A DNA stretch of 64,000 nt from Nissolia schottii (GCA_003254905.1 QANU01045572.1:63741-127740); one strand, 5' to 3'; numbered from the stretch's first letter, positions 18,531 to 31,266 are shown. Numbers and translations are program-made. The notes: generated by a model not told the origin, from the sequence alone.

Positions 18531-21500
18531 CTAGTTACCAAATGATGGTGGAAACGGTCCCATGAAATCCATCCCCCAGCAATCAAAGATCTCGACTTCT
18601 ATTATGTTTTGGAGTGGCATTTCATTTCTTTTTCCAATTCCCCCTGTCCTTTGGCATGCATCACAATTCTTTAAGTGCATATAAGCATCTTTGAATAGAG
18701 TGGGCCAATAAAATCCGGATTGGAGGACTTTAGCAGCAGTCCTCTCTCCATTATAATGCCCACCATATGGAGAATTGTGACAATGCCATAAAATGCTACT
18801 AGCTTCCTCATTGGCTACACATCTGCGAAGTAGTCCATCAACTCCAATCTTAAATAGGTATGGGTCACCCCACACATAATATGTAGCATCTCGGAGGAAC
18901 TTCTTCTTTTGATGGTAAGTTAAATCTTCTGGCAGCACACCTACAGCCTTAAAGTTAGCCATATCAGCAAACCAAGGTCTTGACTTGACGAGAAATAGTT
19001 TTTCATCTGGAAACTCTTCCACGACTTCATTCTCTCTGATCGTTACTTCGGGATTATTTAACCTGGATAAATGGTCTGCAACCAGATTCTCTCTTCCACT
19101 TTTGTCCTTGATCTCCAGATTAAATTCCTGCAAAAGAAGTATCCAACGAATCAGTCGTGGTTTGCTATCGGGTTTTGTCAGAAGGTACTTGATAGCGGCA
19201 TGATCAGTGTATATCACTACTTTAGAGCCTATCAAATAGCTTCTGAATTTTTCCAAAGCATACACTATGGCTAGTAATTCTTTTTCTGTTGTGGCGTAAT
19301 TAATTTGCGCCTCATTTAAAACTTTACTAGCATAGTGTATAGCATGGAATATCTTATCTTTCCGTTGACCTAGAACTGCTCCTACTGCATAATCACTAGC
19401 ATCACACATTAGTTCAAAATCAAGATTCCAATCAGGTGCTATGATTATGGGAGCAGAGGTCAAACTAGATTTTAATTTTTCAAAAGCAACCAAACAGTTG
19501 TTATCAAAAATGAAAGGAGTGTCCTTATTCAAGAGGTTGGTGAGTGGCTTGGCAATTTTGGAGAAGTCCTTGATGAACCTCCGATAAAAGCCTGCATGAC
19601 CAAGGAAACTCCTGATTCCCTTTATATTGGTTGGAGGTGGCAGTTTCTCAATGACTTCCAGCTTTGCCTTGTCCACTTCGATCCCTTTCTTTGAAATTTT
19701 ATGGCCTAACACAATACCTTCAGTTACCATCAAATGACATTTTTCCCAATTTAGAACCAAATTGGTTTCAATACAACGTTTCAGCACAGCATTGAGATTT
19801 GTCAAACAATCTTCAAATGAGGACCCGAACACTGAAAAATCATCCATGAAGACTTCCATAATTTTCTCCACCATATCCGCAAATATTGCCAACATACATC
19901 TTTGGAAGGTGGCAGGAGCATTACATAACCCAAAAGGCATTTTTCGGTAAGCAAAAATACCGAATGGGCATGTAAATGCTGTCTTCTCTTGATCTTGTGG
20001 GTCCACAGTTATTTGATTATAGCCAGAGTATCCATCTAAAAAGCAATAGTATGCTTGGCCTGATAATCTCTCCAGCATCTGATCCATAAATGGCAGTGGA
20101 AAATGATCCTTCCTGGTAGCTTTATTGAGTTTCCTGTAATCTATGCATATTCTCCAACTAGTAACAGTTCTAGTTGGGATTAGTTGATCATTATCGTTTG
20201 TGATTATAGTTATTCCTCCTTTCTTAGGAACTACCTGGACGGGGCTAACCCATGAGCTATCAGAGATAGGATAGATTATACCTGCTTCTAGTAGCTTAAC
20301 TACTTCCTTGCGCACTACCTCCTTCATGGTTGGGTTTAGCCTCCTTTGTGGCTGCCTTACCGGTTTATAATTGTCTTCCATTAGAATTTTATGCATGCAA
20401 TAGGATGGACTTATGCCTTTTAGGTCAGCGAGTGTCCACCCCAAAGCTTGTTGATTGTTCCTTAGTACTTGAATCAATGCATCCTCTTCTTTTGGAGACA
20501 AATTGCTATTCATAATCACCGGCTTCTGTTCTTTTTCCTGCAAAAACACATATTTCAGGTTAGGAGGTAAAGGTTTGAGTTCAAGAGTCTTACCTTCTTC
20601 CTTTGATTCTGCTTTTTTCAAGATCTCTTTGCATGCTTCTTGTTCTTGAGGTACAATAGGTGTTGATTCCAAACTCATCAGAAAGGTTTCAATTTCTGCT
20701 GCTTCGTCCTCAGTGAACTGGGCTGAACTATTTGTTAGTGCCATTTCCAGTGGATCCATTTCTTGTGGCTTTTCTTCAACTTTTGCTATTGCTTCTTCAA
20801 GCAAATCTATCTGGAAACACTGGCCTTTATCCTTTGGATGTTGTAAGGCCTCGAAAATGTCAAACTGCACTTCATCATTCTGGACTTTAATCTTCAGTTT
20901 CCCTTTGTCCATGTCGATTCCCATTCTGCCTGTCCTCATGAAAGGTCTTCCCAGAATGAGCGGTATTTCAGTGTCCTCCGAGATATCGATGATGACAAAG
21001 TCAACCGGGATAAGGAACTTATCGACCCGAACAAGGACATCTTCTACTATTCCTAGGGGGAATTTGATAGACCTGTCCGCCAGCTGTAGGGAGATTCTTG
21101 TTGGTTTGAGTTCCAGGTCACCTACTCTTTCCATCATAGATAGCGGCATTAAGCTCACACTAGCTCCTAAATCTACCAGTGCTTTCCCCACTGACACATT
21201 CCCAATGGTTACAGGAATGGTCACACTTCCTGGATCAGTTAGTTTACTGGGAATATAATTTTGAATGATGGCACTATAGTTGGCTCCTAACTGTATAACT
21301 TCCTCTTCATTGTACCTCCTTTTTTTGGATAGCAGCTCCTTCATGAATTTGGCATAGGATGGCATTTGCTCCAGAGCTTCAGCAAATGGAATGTTGATTT
21401 GTAGGCGTTTGAATACATCCATAAATCGAGCAAACTGCCTTTCCTTGTCAACCTTTGTTGGTTTTAGTGGATATGGGAGGGGCTTTGTGACAGAAGGTTG

Positions 21501-21632
21501 TGGCTTCTTGAGTTCTTTTTCTTTCTCCTTCTGTTTCTTTTCTTTTTCAATTTCTCCTTCTTTTTCATTTTCTTTATATACAATTTTTCTCTTATTTTTT
21601 TCTTCCTCCTCTTCTTCTACCTCTTTTTCTTT
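18531..21632 (-). pseudogene. Element I pol: protease, reverse transcriptase, RNase H, integrase N-terminus
   Basis: A long open frame (963 codons from the ATG at 21422) that also reads openly upstream to a TGA at 21633-21635 joining gag. Domains from the ATG are aspartic protease ALVDLGASVS (DLGA about 84-87), reverse transcriptase with FLDGYSGYNQI (about 460) and the catalytic FMDDFSVFG (about 526), RNase H with CDASDYAVGAVLG (about 670), and the integrase zinc region ending NCDACQRTGG (about 920) with the first catalytic Asp in WGMDFMGPFP. It ends at TAG 18531-18533 inside integrase. The frame is otherwise intact, fitting the young age suggested by the LTRs. Confidence 0.93.
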
Positions 21633-23127
21633 TCATTTTTCTACTTCTTTTTCTTTTTCTACTTCTCCTTCATTCTTTTCACTATTCTCCTCAACAACCA
21701 AAGGCTTTGTCTGTCTACCACTGCGGGTCATAACCGCTTTACATGATTCCTTCGGATTAGGCTCGGTATTGGCAAAAAACCGTTCCTTTTTAAGTTCTGC
21801 AACATCTTTGGCTAATTGCCCCATCTTTGGCTCGGTGTTCTTTTGGTTGGCCATGGAGATTTGCATGAACTGCGTCAAAGTGTCTTCCAGCTTGGAATTA
21901 GGTTGCTGTTGATTTTGTTGTTGAGTTAGCGACTGGTGCGGTGATTGGAATTGTTGGTTTTGATAGGGAAGTGGCGCTCTATTAGACGGGGCTGCTTCTT
22001 GCCTCCATGATGGATAATTTTGATTCCTTGGGAATTGTTGATACGGCCTTTGTTGGTTGTTGACAAATTGCGCTTCCTCTTCCCTGCACTCACAATAACC
22101 AGTGGGGTGATCACCGAAACAAAATTCACATTGCATTACCTGGTGTCTTCTTGATGACTGGCTTTCCTTAAACTGTTTTGGCAACTCGTTCAGCACTTTC
22201 TTCATTTCATCTAGTTGTTGTTGTAGTTGCCTGTTTTGGGCTAGGATGGCATCGTTTGTGCCCAGTTCCAACATACCTCCTTTCTTTGTTGGGCCTCTGC
22301 TATATTGCCCTTGCTGGTCTGTTAATGCCATAGCTTCGATGATAGTTATGGCTTCATCTGGGGTTTTGGACATTATTTGTCCACCAGCAGCTGCATCCAG
22401 CATAAGTTTATGCTGTTGCTGTAAGCCATTTCTAAAAATATGAATTTGAGTTCTTGCATCGAATCCATGGTTTGGGCATCTTCTCAGCATTGATTTATAC
22501 CGCTCCCAAGCTTCGCACAAGCTCTCATTCGGTGCCTGCACAAAGGTAGAAATAGCAGTTTTTAAGTCCATAAATTTTGACTGTGAAAAATACCTGGAAC
22601 AGAATCTTTCTTCCAACTGGTCCCAGTTGGAAAGAACAGTTTGAGGTTGATCTAACAGCCATTCTTTTGCCTTTCCAATCAAAGTTAATGGAAACAATCA
22701 AAGGAAAATAGCTTCTTCATCGGCTTCCGACATAGCAGCAGTTCCACATAGCTCATAAAATTTTGTGAGATGCGCATATGGGCCTTTGTGGTCTAATCCT
22801 GCAAAAGGGTTAGCGTGCATTAATTGGACCAAACCTGGTTGTAATTGAGGCATTCTTTGTGTTCCTGTTACTCGCCCCATGCGAATTATGTTTCTTGGAA
22901 TAAAATTGACAAAGCCTTGGCTTTGTCCAGTCCCAGCAGTTCCGGCTCCAGTTTCTGACATCGCATCTTGTTCTGAAGAAGAAGAAGAAGTTGAAGATGA
23001 AGAGGGGTCTTGTTCCTCAACCGTTCTGGCTAGGGCTTGGGTTTTCCTTGCTCTGCTTCGATTTCTCCTAGCGGTTGCTTCTATTTCTGGATCGAAGAGG
23101 AGTTGATCTGCAGGAGTGTTTCTTCGC
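21633..23127 (-). pseudogene. Element I gag
   Basis: Reads from about 23127 through 22961 to 21633, with one in-frame TGA at 22698-22700. The Athila-type gag core includes FVNFIPRNIIRMGR, AGLDHKGPYAHLTKFYE, WLLDQPQTVLSNWDQLEERF and EAWERYKSMLRRCPNHGF. A zinc knuckle CEFCFGDHPTGYC follows near 22095-22135, then a glutamine-rich stretch and a lysine/glutamate repeat tail encoded by AGAAAAAGA repeats. It would form the virus-like particle. The start is uncertain because upstream codons remain open. Element II carries a homologous gag at 52130-53567. Confidence 0.88.
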
Positions 23128-23251
23128 GTACAAAAATAACAAAGTCTAGCAAGAAAGTTTTTAGAACAGAATAATTAAAGAAATAAGACTAATTACACTA
23201 TTCATAGAAGCTTAAAATATCTGATCAAGATGGTGTTTCAAAATGATACAA

Positions 23252-23269
23252 TCCCCGGCAACGGCGCCA
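23252..23269 (-). promoter_or_regulatory. Element I tRNA-Asp primer-binding site
   Basis: TGGCGCCGTTGCCGGGGA on the minus strand is complementary to the 3' end of plant tRNA-Asp (GTC). It lies 6 nt inside the 5' LTR. Athila elements commonly use this primer. Confidence 0.9.
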
Positions 23270-23275
23270 AAAATT

Positions 23276-24876
23276 TGATGAAAGCTTTTTTCGCAATGGT
23301 TTGCCCTCGTGTTTAATTAATATAACCTTTCTACAGCTTTCAGATCCTCAAGGGATCCGATTGTAGTATAGTCGGGTATAATCGTCTCCTCAGGGATTGT
23401 GTGTTATGAAACGACCGACTTGTTGTTATTTTAAGCTTTATGAAAATGGTTGGTTTCTTGTTTAAAACTAAGAATGATAATTTGTAGACAAAGTAAAAGA
23501 TAAAGCAATTGTGATGTTTAGTTAAGCAAGGTGAGAAAGGTGTTGGGATTTTCAGTGACAATGTTTCTAAATGCAACCTTAAATTTTATGAATATGACCT
23601 ATGCGTCTTTTGATTTTATCGCCACCAGTTCTTAACTTAATCATCTTTTCTCAAGCATGTTAAGATCACAAGTACCTTATTAAGTCGTCAAATGTCTTGC
23701 ACAAACTTAGCAAAGTAACTTGATGTTAATGCGGGTGTTTAACACGATTAGTTCTTAGCTTCCAGTTATGGCAATTAAGAACTAAATGAATTGATCTAGG
23801 TCAAGCTCAACAATTGCAACTTCCGTTCGCAATGTTTAAGCATAAAATCAAACTTCACATAATATTTTTATTCTTAACTTGGTTTTTAACTTAACAAGCA
23901 TAACTTCCGTCCATACTAGCAAGTCTCAAGTTAAGCATCACAACACTACCAAAGCTAGCATTAAGCACAAGATCAATCATTAAAATCATAAGAACGTCAT
24001 AGAATCATAAACATAATAGGAGCGGTTATATTTAAGAAACAACGCACATTAAATCCCAACAACAAGAAAGTTTAGCTAGACATAACTACAAGTAAAAACA
24101 AGCTTACTAGGATTTAGTACAAATGTGGATTGAAGAGGAGTGGTGAGTTGTCTCCACACGTTCACCACGGCTCCAATCGTAGCAATTTCGGTAGCAATTC
24201 CTTATAGGAATTCTTCTAAATCCTAGCTACCTTTCTAAACCTAACTTAACTAAAATATGGAGTGAATGGAAATGAGTGGAAGAAGTGAAATGGATGGCAA
24301 AGGGATACCCCTTAAGCTGCAGGGGAGCCCTCTATTTATAGGCCCCGGAATGGCATCTTCGCTCAGCGACAGGGTACTATCGCTCAGCGAGTAATCATTG
24401 CTTCGCTGAGCAATCCGTACATCATCGCTGAGCACTCTATCGAAATGGCTTGCAAGTGGCTTATCTTCTGACAGATTCGCGGCGGCTTGTCAACAGTGGC
24501 GGCTGGCTCTTAGCTGGCGCCATAAATGCACCGCCTGTCAGTGGCTTGGGCAAGTACAATCGCTCAGCGAGTAATGATTATTCGCTGAGCGATGTGTATG
24601 CGTATCGCTGAGCGATTATTGTGTTTGCGCTGAGCGAGTCTTCTTTCTCTGTACTTTGTCTTCTTGCTTTGTCCATTGTAACAATTGCATGGTTTCCTTT
24701 CCTTTCCTTTCTTGTTGTTTTCCTGCAATAATTACACAAATTCAAGCCATTAACTATCTTTTGATTTATTGTATAAAACTTGTATTGATTTAGATTTATT
24801 GTAACTATTTTATACTAATTTAGCAAGATAAGTGCCAATTATCTTCTAGCATTTTATCACAATTTGGAACTTATCA
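23276..24876 (-). repeat. Element I 5' LTR
   Basis: 1601 bp, same length as the left LTR. TATA box CCTATAAATAG on the minus strand at about 24332-24342, with the TCGCT(G/C)AGCGA cluster at 24357-24643 upstream of it. Differences from the left LTR are nearly all C/T or G/A transitions. Confidence 0.93.
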
Positions 24877-25281
24877 CTCCCCTTAGTGTGAGCTTCCCCT
24901 CAATCGTAGCTTTACCTATGTAACCAGAATCTTTGACTTCTTATCAATCAATTTTGACAGAAGTATCTTATTCTGGAGTTTCTGTTTGAGCCTCAAGTTT
25001 CTCCTGACTTCTTATTTAAGAAATTCAGTTTTGCCTTTCTTTAACACTGATTTGACCTTCTGAATTTGAGATTCATGGACTCCTTGTTGGACCATAATAT
25101 ATGGACTTTAGCTGCTTCTTTATTTTTGTCCACTTATATCAATCACCAAGCTTGGGCTGAGTTAGTTTCTAAACAAATTCTGGATCTAAAACAATATTAA
25201 TCCTGAAACACTAAGACACACATTAAAAGGTTCATATCATGTTTGTCATCATATTTTAATTTTACAAATTGAATCAACACA
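24877..25281. mobile_element. Unclassified insertion element, right part
   Basis: Continuation of the element begun at 8440, ending TCAACACA at 25281 where viral sequence resumes. AT-rich, no ORF, no recognised domain. Confidence 0.45.
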
Positions 25282-27335
25282 GAAATTAAAGAGTTAAAGG
25301 ATGAGGTTTTATCTCTGAATTTCAAGGTACTACAACTTGAAGGAAAAGAGATTCTCCGATCTCAGAAATCAGATGAAGATTTGGGAAAAGCTATTTTAGC
25401 CCATAACCAATCTTCAGATCGGAAGACACCGATCAATTTATTAACATGCTTAGCATTATCACTCTACATAAGTGGTATTGCAACATAACATTAATTGTTA
25501 AAAATGAGAAATTTAATATCACAGCTCTAATCGATTCAGGAGCAGATATTAATTGTATTACCAAGGGTTTAATACCCACTAAATATTATGAAAAGACTAC
25601 AGAAAACTTAGCTTGTACAAATGGATCAAGATTAAAAATTAATTACAAACTCTCAAATGCAAAAATTTGTAAAAACAAAATCTGTTAGGAACTCCCTTTC
25701 TCACTCTCCTATATCCCTTTTATGTCTCTAACGAAGGGATTATCTCTACTCCTTTAGGGCAAGAAGTCAAGTTCGACTTTCTTATGCCTCCAAAGGAACG
25801 AGAACCAAACAGCTTACAAAAATTATCAATAAAACATATTCATTTGATTCAACAAAAGCAGAATCATCTAAATATGTTGAATAAAGAAACTCAATATCAA
25901 AGAATTAATCAACAACTGCAATCACAAAATATTGTTAAAATCATTAGTGAGTTTCAAAAGAAAATTGAAGCTGAAATCTGTGATCTTAATCCCAAGGCTT
26001 TTTGGCACCGTAAAACATATGAGATATCATTACCATACATAGATGGCTTTGATAAACAAAATATCCCTACCAAAGCCTGTCCAATACAAATGAATGCAGA
26101 ATATATTCAGTAATGTAAAAAGGAACTTCAAGAATATTTAGATAAAGGTTTAATCCGCCCCTCCAAGTCTCCATGGAGTTGCACCGGATTGTATGTCATG
26201 AACGCCTCTGAGCAGGAACGAGGCGCTCCAAGACTGGTCATTAATTATAAACCTTTAAACAAAGTGTTAAAATGGATTAGGTACCCTTTGCCCAATAAAA
26301 TTGATTTAATTAAAAGATTAAATCAGGCTACCATATTCTTCAAATTCGATATGAAATCCGGTTACTACCAGATTTCAGTCAGGGAGGAGGACAAGTACAA
26401 GACTGCATTTGTAGTTCCTTTTGGCCGTTACGAATGGAACGTAATGCCGCAAGGATAAAAAATGCACCTAGCGAATTTTGAAACATCACGAATGATATTT
26501 TTTATCCTTATATTGAATTCACTATTGTATACTTAGACGATGTCTTAGTATTCTCAAAAGGAATTAACCAGCATATTCAACATCTAGAAAGATTCATCAA
26601 AATCATTAAAGAAAAAGATTTAGTTGTCTAGGCCAAAAAGATAAAAAACTTTCAAACCAAGGTTAGATTCCTAGGATTTGAAATTTATCAAGGAACCATT
26701 ACCCCAATCCAAAGATCATTAGAATTTACCTCAAAATTTCTCAATAAAATTATAGAAAAAACCCAGTTGCAAAGATTCCTAGGATGTTTAAACTATATAG
26801 CGGACTTCGTTCCCAATATTAGAGTTATTTGTGCACCTCCTTACAATAGGCTTAAAAAGAATCCTCCACCATGGGATGAGAACCTGACAAGAATATTTAG
26901 CCAAGTTAAGGCCATAATCAAAACCCTTCCCTGCTTAGGAATACCTGACCCAGAAGCCAAGCTCATAGTAGAAATCGATGCCTCTGAGTTAGGATATGGG
27001 GGTGTTCTCAAACAAGTTTTACCAAAATCAAATACTGAACAAATAGTCAGGTACCATTCGGGTATTTGGCATTCCTCCCAACAAAAATACTCTACTGTCA
27101 AAAAAGAGATTTTATCAATAGTTTTATGTATTATGAAATGTCAAAATGATTTATTCAACAAAAGTTTTCTCATCAAAACTGATTGCAAAGCAGCCCCATC
27201 CGTTTTATAAAAAGATGTTAAAATCTGGTTTCAAAACATATTTTTGCAAGATGGCAGTCATTATTATCTTGTTTCGATTTTGAGATCATGCATATTAAAG
27301 GATAGACAAATACACTACCAGATTTTCTCACAAGA
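25282..27335 (+). pseudogene. Pararetroviral protease, reverse transcriptase and RNase H
   Basis: The enzymatic part of the viral polyprotein in several frames. 25282-25430 completes the coiled coil. 25446-25688 has the retropepsin motif LIDSGADINCI. 26189-26458 is the reverse-transcriptase palm start with LVINYKPLN and FKFDMKSGYYQI, broken at about 26457. The catalytic YLDD box lies near 26530 in a shifted frame. 26767-27210 carries the thumb region and RNase H with EIDASELGYGGVL. At least five stops or frame changes separate these pieces. Order and motifs fit Caulimoviridae, most like petuvirus or florendovirus-type integrants, an assignment from memory only. Confidence 0.85.
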
Positions 27336-28668
27336 GAGTTTTTACAGGGATCAAATGAGCGAAAGTAAAAGAACAAAAGAGTACTATGGAACCCCTCTGA
27401 GTTCTGACGATTCAAAATCAAAATCAAGATCCAGTAACATCATGGGCAGCCCAAGCCCAAGTTCAATACGGCCCTCAGGGCTTAGTTCAATATGCACTAC
27501 AATCGGTCCAATTGGACCCAGTTCAACAACAAGATCATTACGTCCTTACTCAAAAGTTATCAAGACTGCATCTTCCTCTAGTCAAAACCCTTTAACTCCT
27601 AGCCAAAACAAATTCACTCCTCTTAACTACTACAATACCTTAACTGGCTCACCCAGCCGCCCTTCATCAGCCTTAATTGAACCCCAATATCAAGAAAAGG
27701 AAGATTTACTTTCCATAACCGTAATAGAAAAAGAATGGCAAAAAGGGGCGCCAAGAGACATTGCCCAAATATTGTTTCCTCCACCCTTCCAATACATTCC
27801 TCATACTCCTCTCAAACCCGACTATTTTATGAGTTCATACTAGTTGACACTGAATCCATAGACTTATCTCATAAAGAAGACCCCTCTGGTTCTATAGTCC
27901 ATTCAAAAGTCAAAACCCTTAAGGTTTTACCCATTCAAGATTGGTGACAAGAGGTACATAAACCAAAGACCTTTTCATTAACCTTTAACCCACCACAATA
28001 CATTTATCATGATTATGTAGAAGCTTGGTACAATACGTTTTATTACAAGCCATACCAATATTCATGGTTTTTGTGGTTCAAAAAGGGAATATAATTAAAA
28101 TTTCCCAGATGGTTTCTATATTGGTTTAACCAGATGGGACCAATGTTATCCACATTCCCCATCGAAGTACAAAATAGTTACACTTATTTCAAAACCAATA
28201 CTACCTTTGTTGAAGGATATCAATTTATTTCTTTCGTGGCTAGCCAAGCAATAACTTGGATTATGTCCTGGATTATAGCAAGGCCAAGATTGCGGAAGAT
28301 TCAGACCTGCTGATGCGGGTCCAATCAATAAGGGTAAAGTAGTAGTCAAAGTTCAATACCGATTTACTTAAAAAAAGAAAAATTAGATCAATGGATCAAA
28401 ATGAGAGTATAGGGGAAAACCCTTGAGAACCCAATAAAAATTTCCGATCAGGACAAGAAGTTCGCGGCCGAAAAGGCCCAGTTGATGGCAGGCCTGGCCA
28501 CTGCAACCTCTTCTCAAGACATTCAACAAACTTGGAAGAAGACCTTGTTTGGCTCCAGATCAGAACCCGATGACGAGGCCTCCAGCTCTTCCAATTACCT
28601 CCAAGATAGTGAAGATGACTGTTACGGGATTCCTTTCCTGTAAAGCCATCATTAAGGGAAAGACATAA
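27336..28668 (+). pseudogene. Pararetroviral C-terminal region of unknown function
   Basis: After RNase H a serine/proline-rich stretch (27357-27843) leads to a tryptophan- and tyrosine-rich segment in a second frame around 28000-28300 (for example ASQAITWIMSWI), then an acidic tail ending about 28641, directly before the right terminal repeat. Several stops interrupt it. Similar C-terminal sequence follows RNase H in integrated plant pararetroviruses; its role is not established. No enzymatic motif is visible. Confidence 0.55.
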
Positions 28669-29051
28669 AACTGTTCAAGATCCTGTTCACAAGCACGCGG
28701 AATCTGAAAAAGAAGATGCGACGTAAAGTTTACAATAACTGTGCTTTTACTGTTCAATCACTTTTTCTTTTTCAAAAGATGTAATCATTATGGTTCTTTT
28801 CACTATTGTAAATTTGTCATGTACTAAACCCAATCGCCTATAAATTGGGTTTCTCTTCTCAGTAAGGGACAGAGCAAAAAACCACTTAGCAACTCACTCT
28901 GATTTCTCTTAACCTTTGTATGAGCCAACTCATTGAAGAAAAAATCAAAATGCTTTTACATCAACTATCATTGGAAGTTTTCATGTTTTCAATTTTCGCT
29001 TGCATTATATTAACTTCTGCAATCACCGATTTAATAAAACTGTTCACTATA
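28669..29051 (+). promoter_or_regulatory. Right terminal repeat of endogenous pararetrovirus
   Basis: Direct repeat of 1441-1824, with TATA box at 28839-28845 and AATAAA at 29033-29038. It follows the C-terminal coding region immediately, as the intergenic region does in a circular pararetroviral genome. Only 19 bp separate it from family T copy B. Confidence 0.78.
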
Positions 29052-29550
29052 TTTTTCGAAGGGGGTGGAATGTAACATCCCGATTTTTCCCTTAGAAACA
29101 TTTTGTAAAATTTATGGATTTTTGACTAATTAAGAGCATAAAGGAAAGTAATTTTAGGACGGGGGAAATTATTTCCAAGATCTAAATCCCTTAAACTTTT
29201 GAAGAAGTCATGGAGTTACGATCCCGCGAAATACCGCGAGGTCCATGCCTGTTTTCTGTCAAAACAGAAATCCGGTTGAGGGACAACGAAATCTGTGAAG
29301 TAAAGGCTGCATGAAAGAAGTTCCCGAATACCTTGTTTCGGTACGCCATCCTGACTGAAAAAATTTGTAGATCGCGGATATGTGTTCGGTATATTTTTTG
29401 GATATCCGTACGCAGGCCAATGGTTACCAAACGCGATCAAACGTGACCGAAACTGAACAGAGGGCCAAGATATTTTGGATAATTATAATAAAATAATAAT
29501 ATAATAATAAAATTAATTAATAATTAATTAAAGAAGTAAGCAGGGGGCCA

Positions 29551-29562
29551 CGACTATAAAAA
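29551..29562 (+). promoter_or_regulatory. Conserved TATA box of family T, copy B
   Basis: CTATAAAAAGG preceded by GC-rich sequence. Equivalent TATA boxes, on the minus strand, occur in C (CTATAAATG near 35860), E (CTATAAATACC near 50495) and H (TTATAAATAGC near 36530). Similar spacing from the terminus in B, C and H supports a real LTR promoter. Confidence 0.6.
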
Positions 29563-31122
29563 GGGCCCCCTGAGTGAAAATTTTAACTTTTCACTATACC
29601 TTCAGTTTCCAAATTTCTAGTCTAGTTCATACACATCGCGGAAGCGCTGCCGGACTTCCAAAAATTTCTTGGAGCATAGCATTGTGACGACGATTTTCTC
29701 TGCAATCTTCTAATCAACTCCGATTCCACTTAGGAAGTGGGTAACTCTAAGCCCACTGTCTATAGGGTTGATTTTATGACTGTGTATATGTATCTGTGTG
29801 TATTTGACTGTAAAACTACTTTATATAAACTATAGGGCATAAGTTATGTAGGATGGTTTTTAATGATTTTGACGTTTAGGAACCATAACTGTACTAATTC
29901 GATCTCTGGAAAATGAGAAAGTTACGGTGAAAAGTCCCTGGGAGAAAAGGCTCTCGGGAGCCAATTTTACATTATTTCATTAGATTGAGTTCCCAAGGGA
30001 TTCAAATGAAAGAATTTTGGATTTAAATTGAATGAATGAGGATTTCAATCGAATGAAAGCCTGTGAAGGATTCCAATCGACCGAATTCCTTAATCAATTG
30101 ATTGACAGAATCATTCGAATGGACAACCCTAATCATTCGAATGCTCACTAAAAAACTTGAGTTTTAATTATGTTATGGGATCCATCAGGCACAGCTATGT
30201 GGACCCTAAACCATGAGAGCATACATCATGAGGAAACAGTCATCGTAGGGTTTAGGGCGACCGTAGATAACAAGAAATTCCCACTTAAAGTCCACCAAGA
30301 TTGTAATTGATCCTTAGGAAACGAAGACGAATTAGAGTTTCCGACCCCAGTTGGTGCGGAAGACCTTCGTTAAGGAGTATAGTCATATAACTAGGAGGTT
30401 CCCCTATTCTCTTGGCACGTCTTACAGACACGCCCCTCACCAATTCGGCTAGCTGGATTGGTCATAAGCACCGCAGGTAGAGAAACCTGATTACGATAGT
30501 AACGGGCCAAGGCCTAAGATGATAAGAACTGGCCAAGGCTCGAAGAAATAAAGAAAAGAAGGGGGACCCCAGTTGAAGTAAGCAGTAAGATAGAACGTGG
30601 TCGATTCCAAGGGCCAACCCACGCGTCCACATCTGATCAGTCCAAGGTCTGATCCCTCACCATTCCTATCAGGGGGTGGTTGTACCTATCGCGTTCAATG
30701 TCTTCCTGCTATGAGCTTTACTTGGTTAGCTACCACACTGGTCAAGAGCGTCGCCGGGTCGACACGATAGGGACAAGAAAGAGGTTGTAACCCAGGCCAC
30801 GGTTACAAAGGTGCAAAGGACTAAGAAGGACGTAGCCACAGGGCGCGTAATAGATTCCAAGATTCTCCCTCATGCACTATATAAGTACATGTATGACTGC
30901 ATAAGTGGATGTATGTATGTATGTAAGCATGTATGTATGTGTATATATAAGGTTATGCATTATGTATCGTCAAGGGAACGCCCGAGACGACCAGTATATC
31001 AGTCAGCGATAATACGACCAGGCGATGTTATATTGCCACACTCAGGCCAGTTAAGGAATACAGCATGAAGCCTAGGTAATGTTCAAACTAGAATTTCCAA
31101 TCACCTAGTAACTTAGATAAAG

Positions 31123-31266
31123 CTGCTCAGGATGTACGTTAAAGATAATAACTAGTAGAGGGATAGTATACATGACACTTAGAGGTTCCCTGAGCAGCCT
31201 GGAGAATATCCGAGGAAAATGCAAAACCACACTAGAATGTTAACCACTGAGAACTTGTCGTTCTCA
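31123..31266 (+). other. Putative RNA-structure module of family T, copy B
   Basis: CTGCTCAGG (31123-31131) pairs perfectly with CCTGAGCAG (31189-31197) across 57 nt. The hairpin TGAGAAC-TTGTC-GTTCTCA (31248-31266) is also perfect although its loop differs completely from copy A. Confidence 0.6.

Larger units (their letters stand above)
10695..24876 (-). mobile_element. Athila-like Ty3 LTR retrotransposon (element I), complete
   Basis: A 14,182 bp element in minus orientation with 1601 bp LTRs at 10695-12295 and 23276-24876, tRNA-Asp primer site (23252-23269), polypurine tract (12296-12311), gag-pol and a late ORF. The flanking pentamers CTTCC (10690-10694) and CTCCC (24877-24881) are a near-perfect target duplication. 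Gag and pol carry in-frame stops and a frameshift, so this copy cannot be autonomous. The two LTRs differ at roughly two dozen sites by eye, about 1.5 percent, indicating a recent insertion. Tat/Athila-lineage placement rests on the tRNA-Asp site, the conserved GTTGCCTCCCAGGAAGCGCT box after integrase (about 17632), and the late ORF. Confidence 0.92.

Noticed and set aside
20713-21258. 181-codon plus-strand frame, and 173 codons at 21391-21912
   Set aside because: Antisense shadows of the Athila pol and gag frames.
23252-23269. Perfect match to the 3' end of tRNA-Asp, as a possible tRNA gene
   Set aside because: Only the last 18 nt match, and it sits beside an LTR; it is a primer-binding site, as is 53733-53750.
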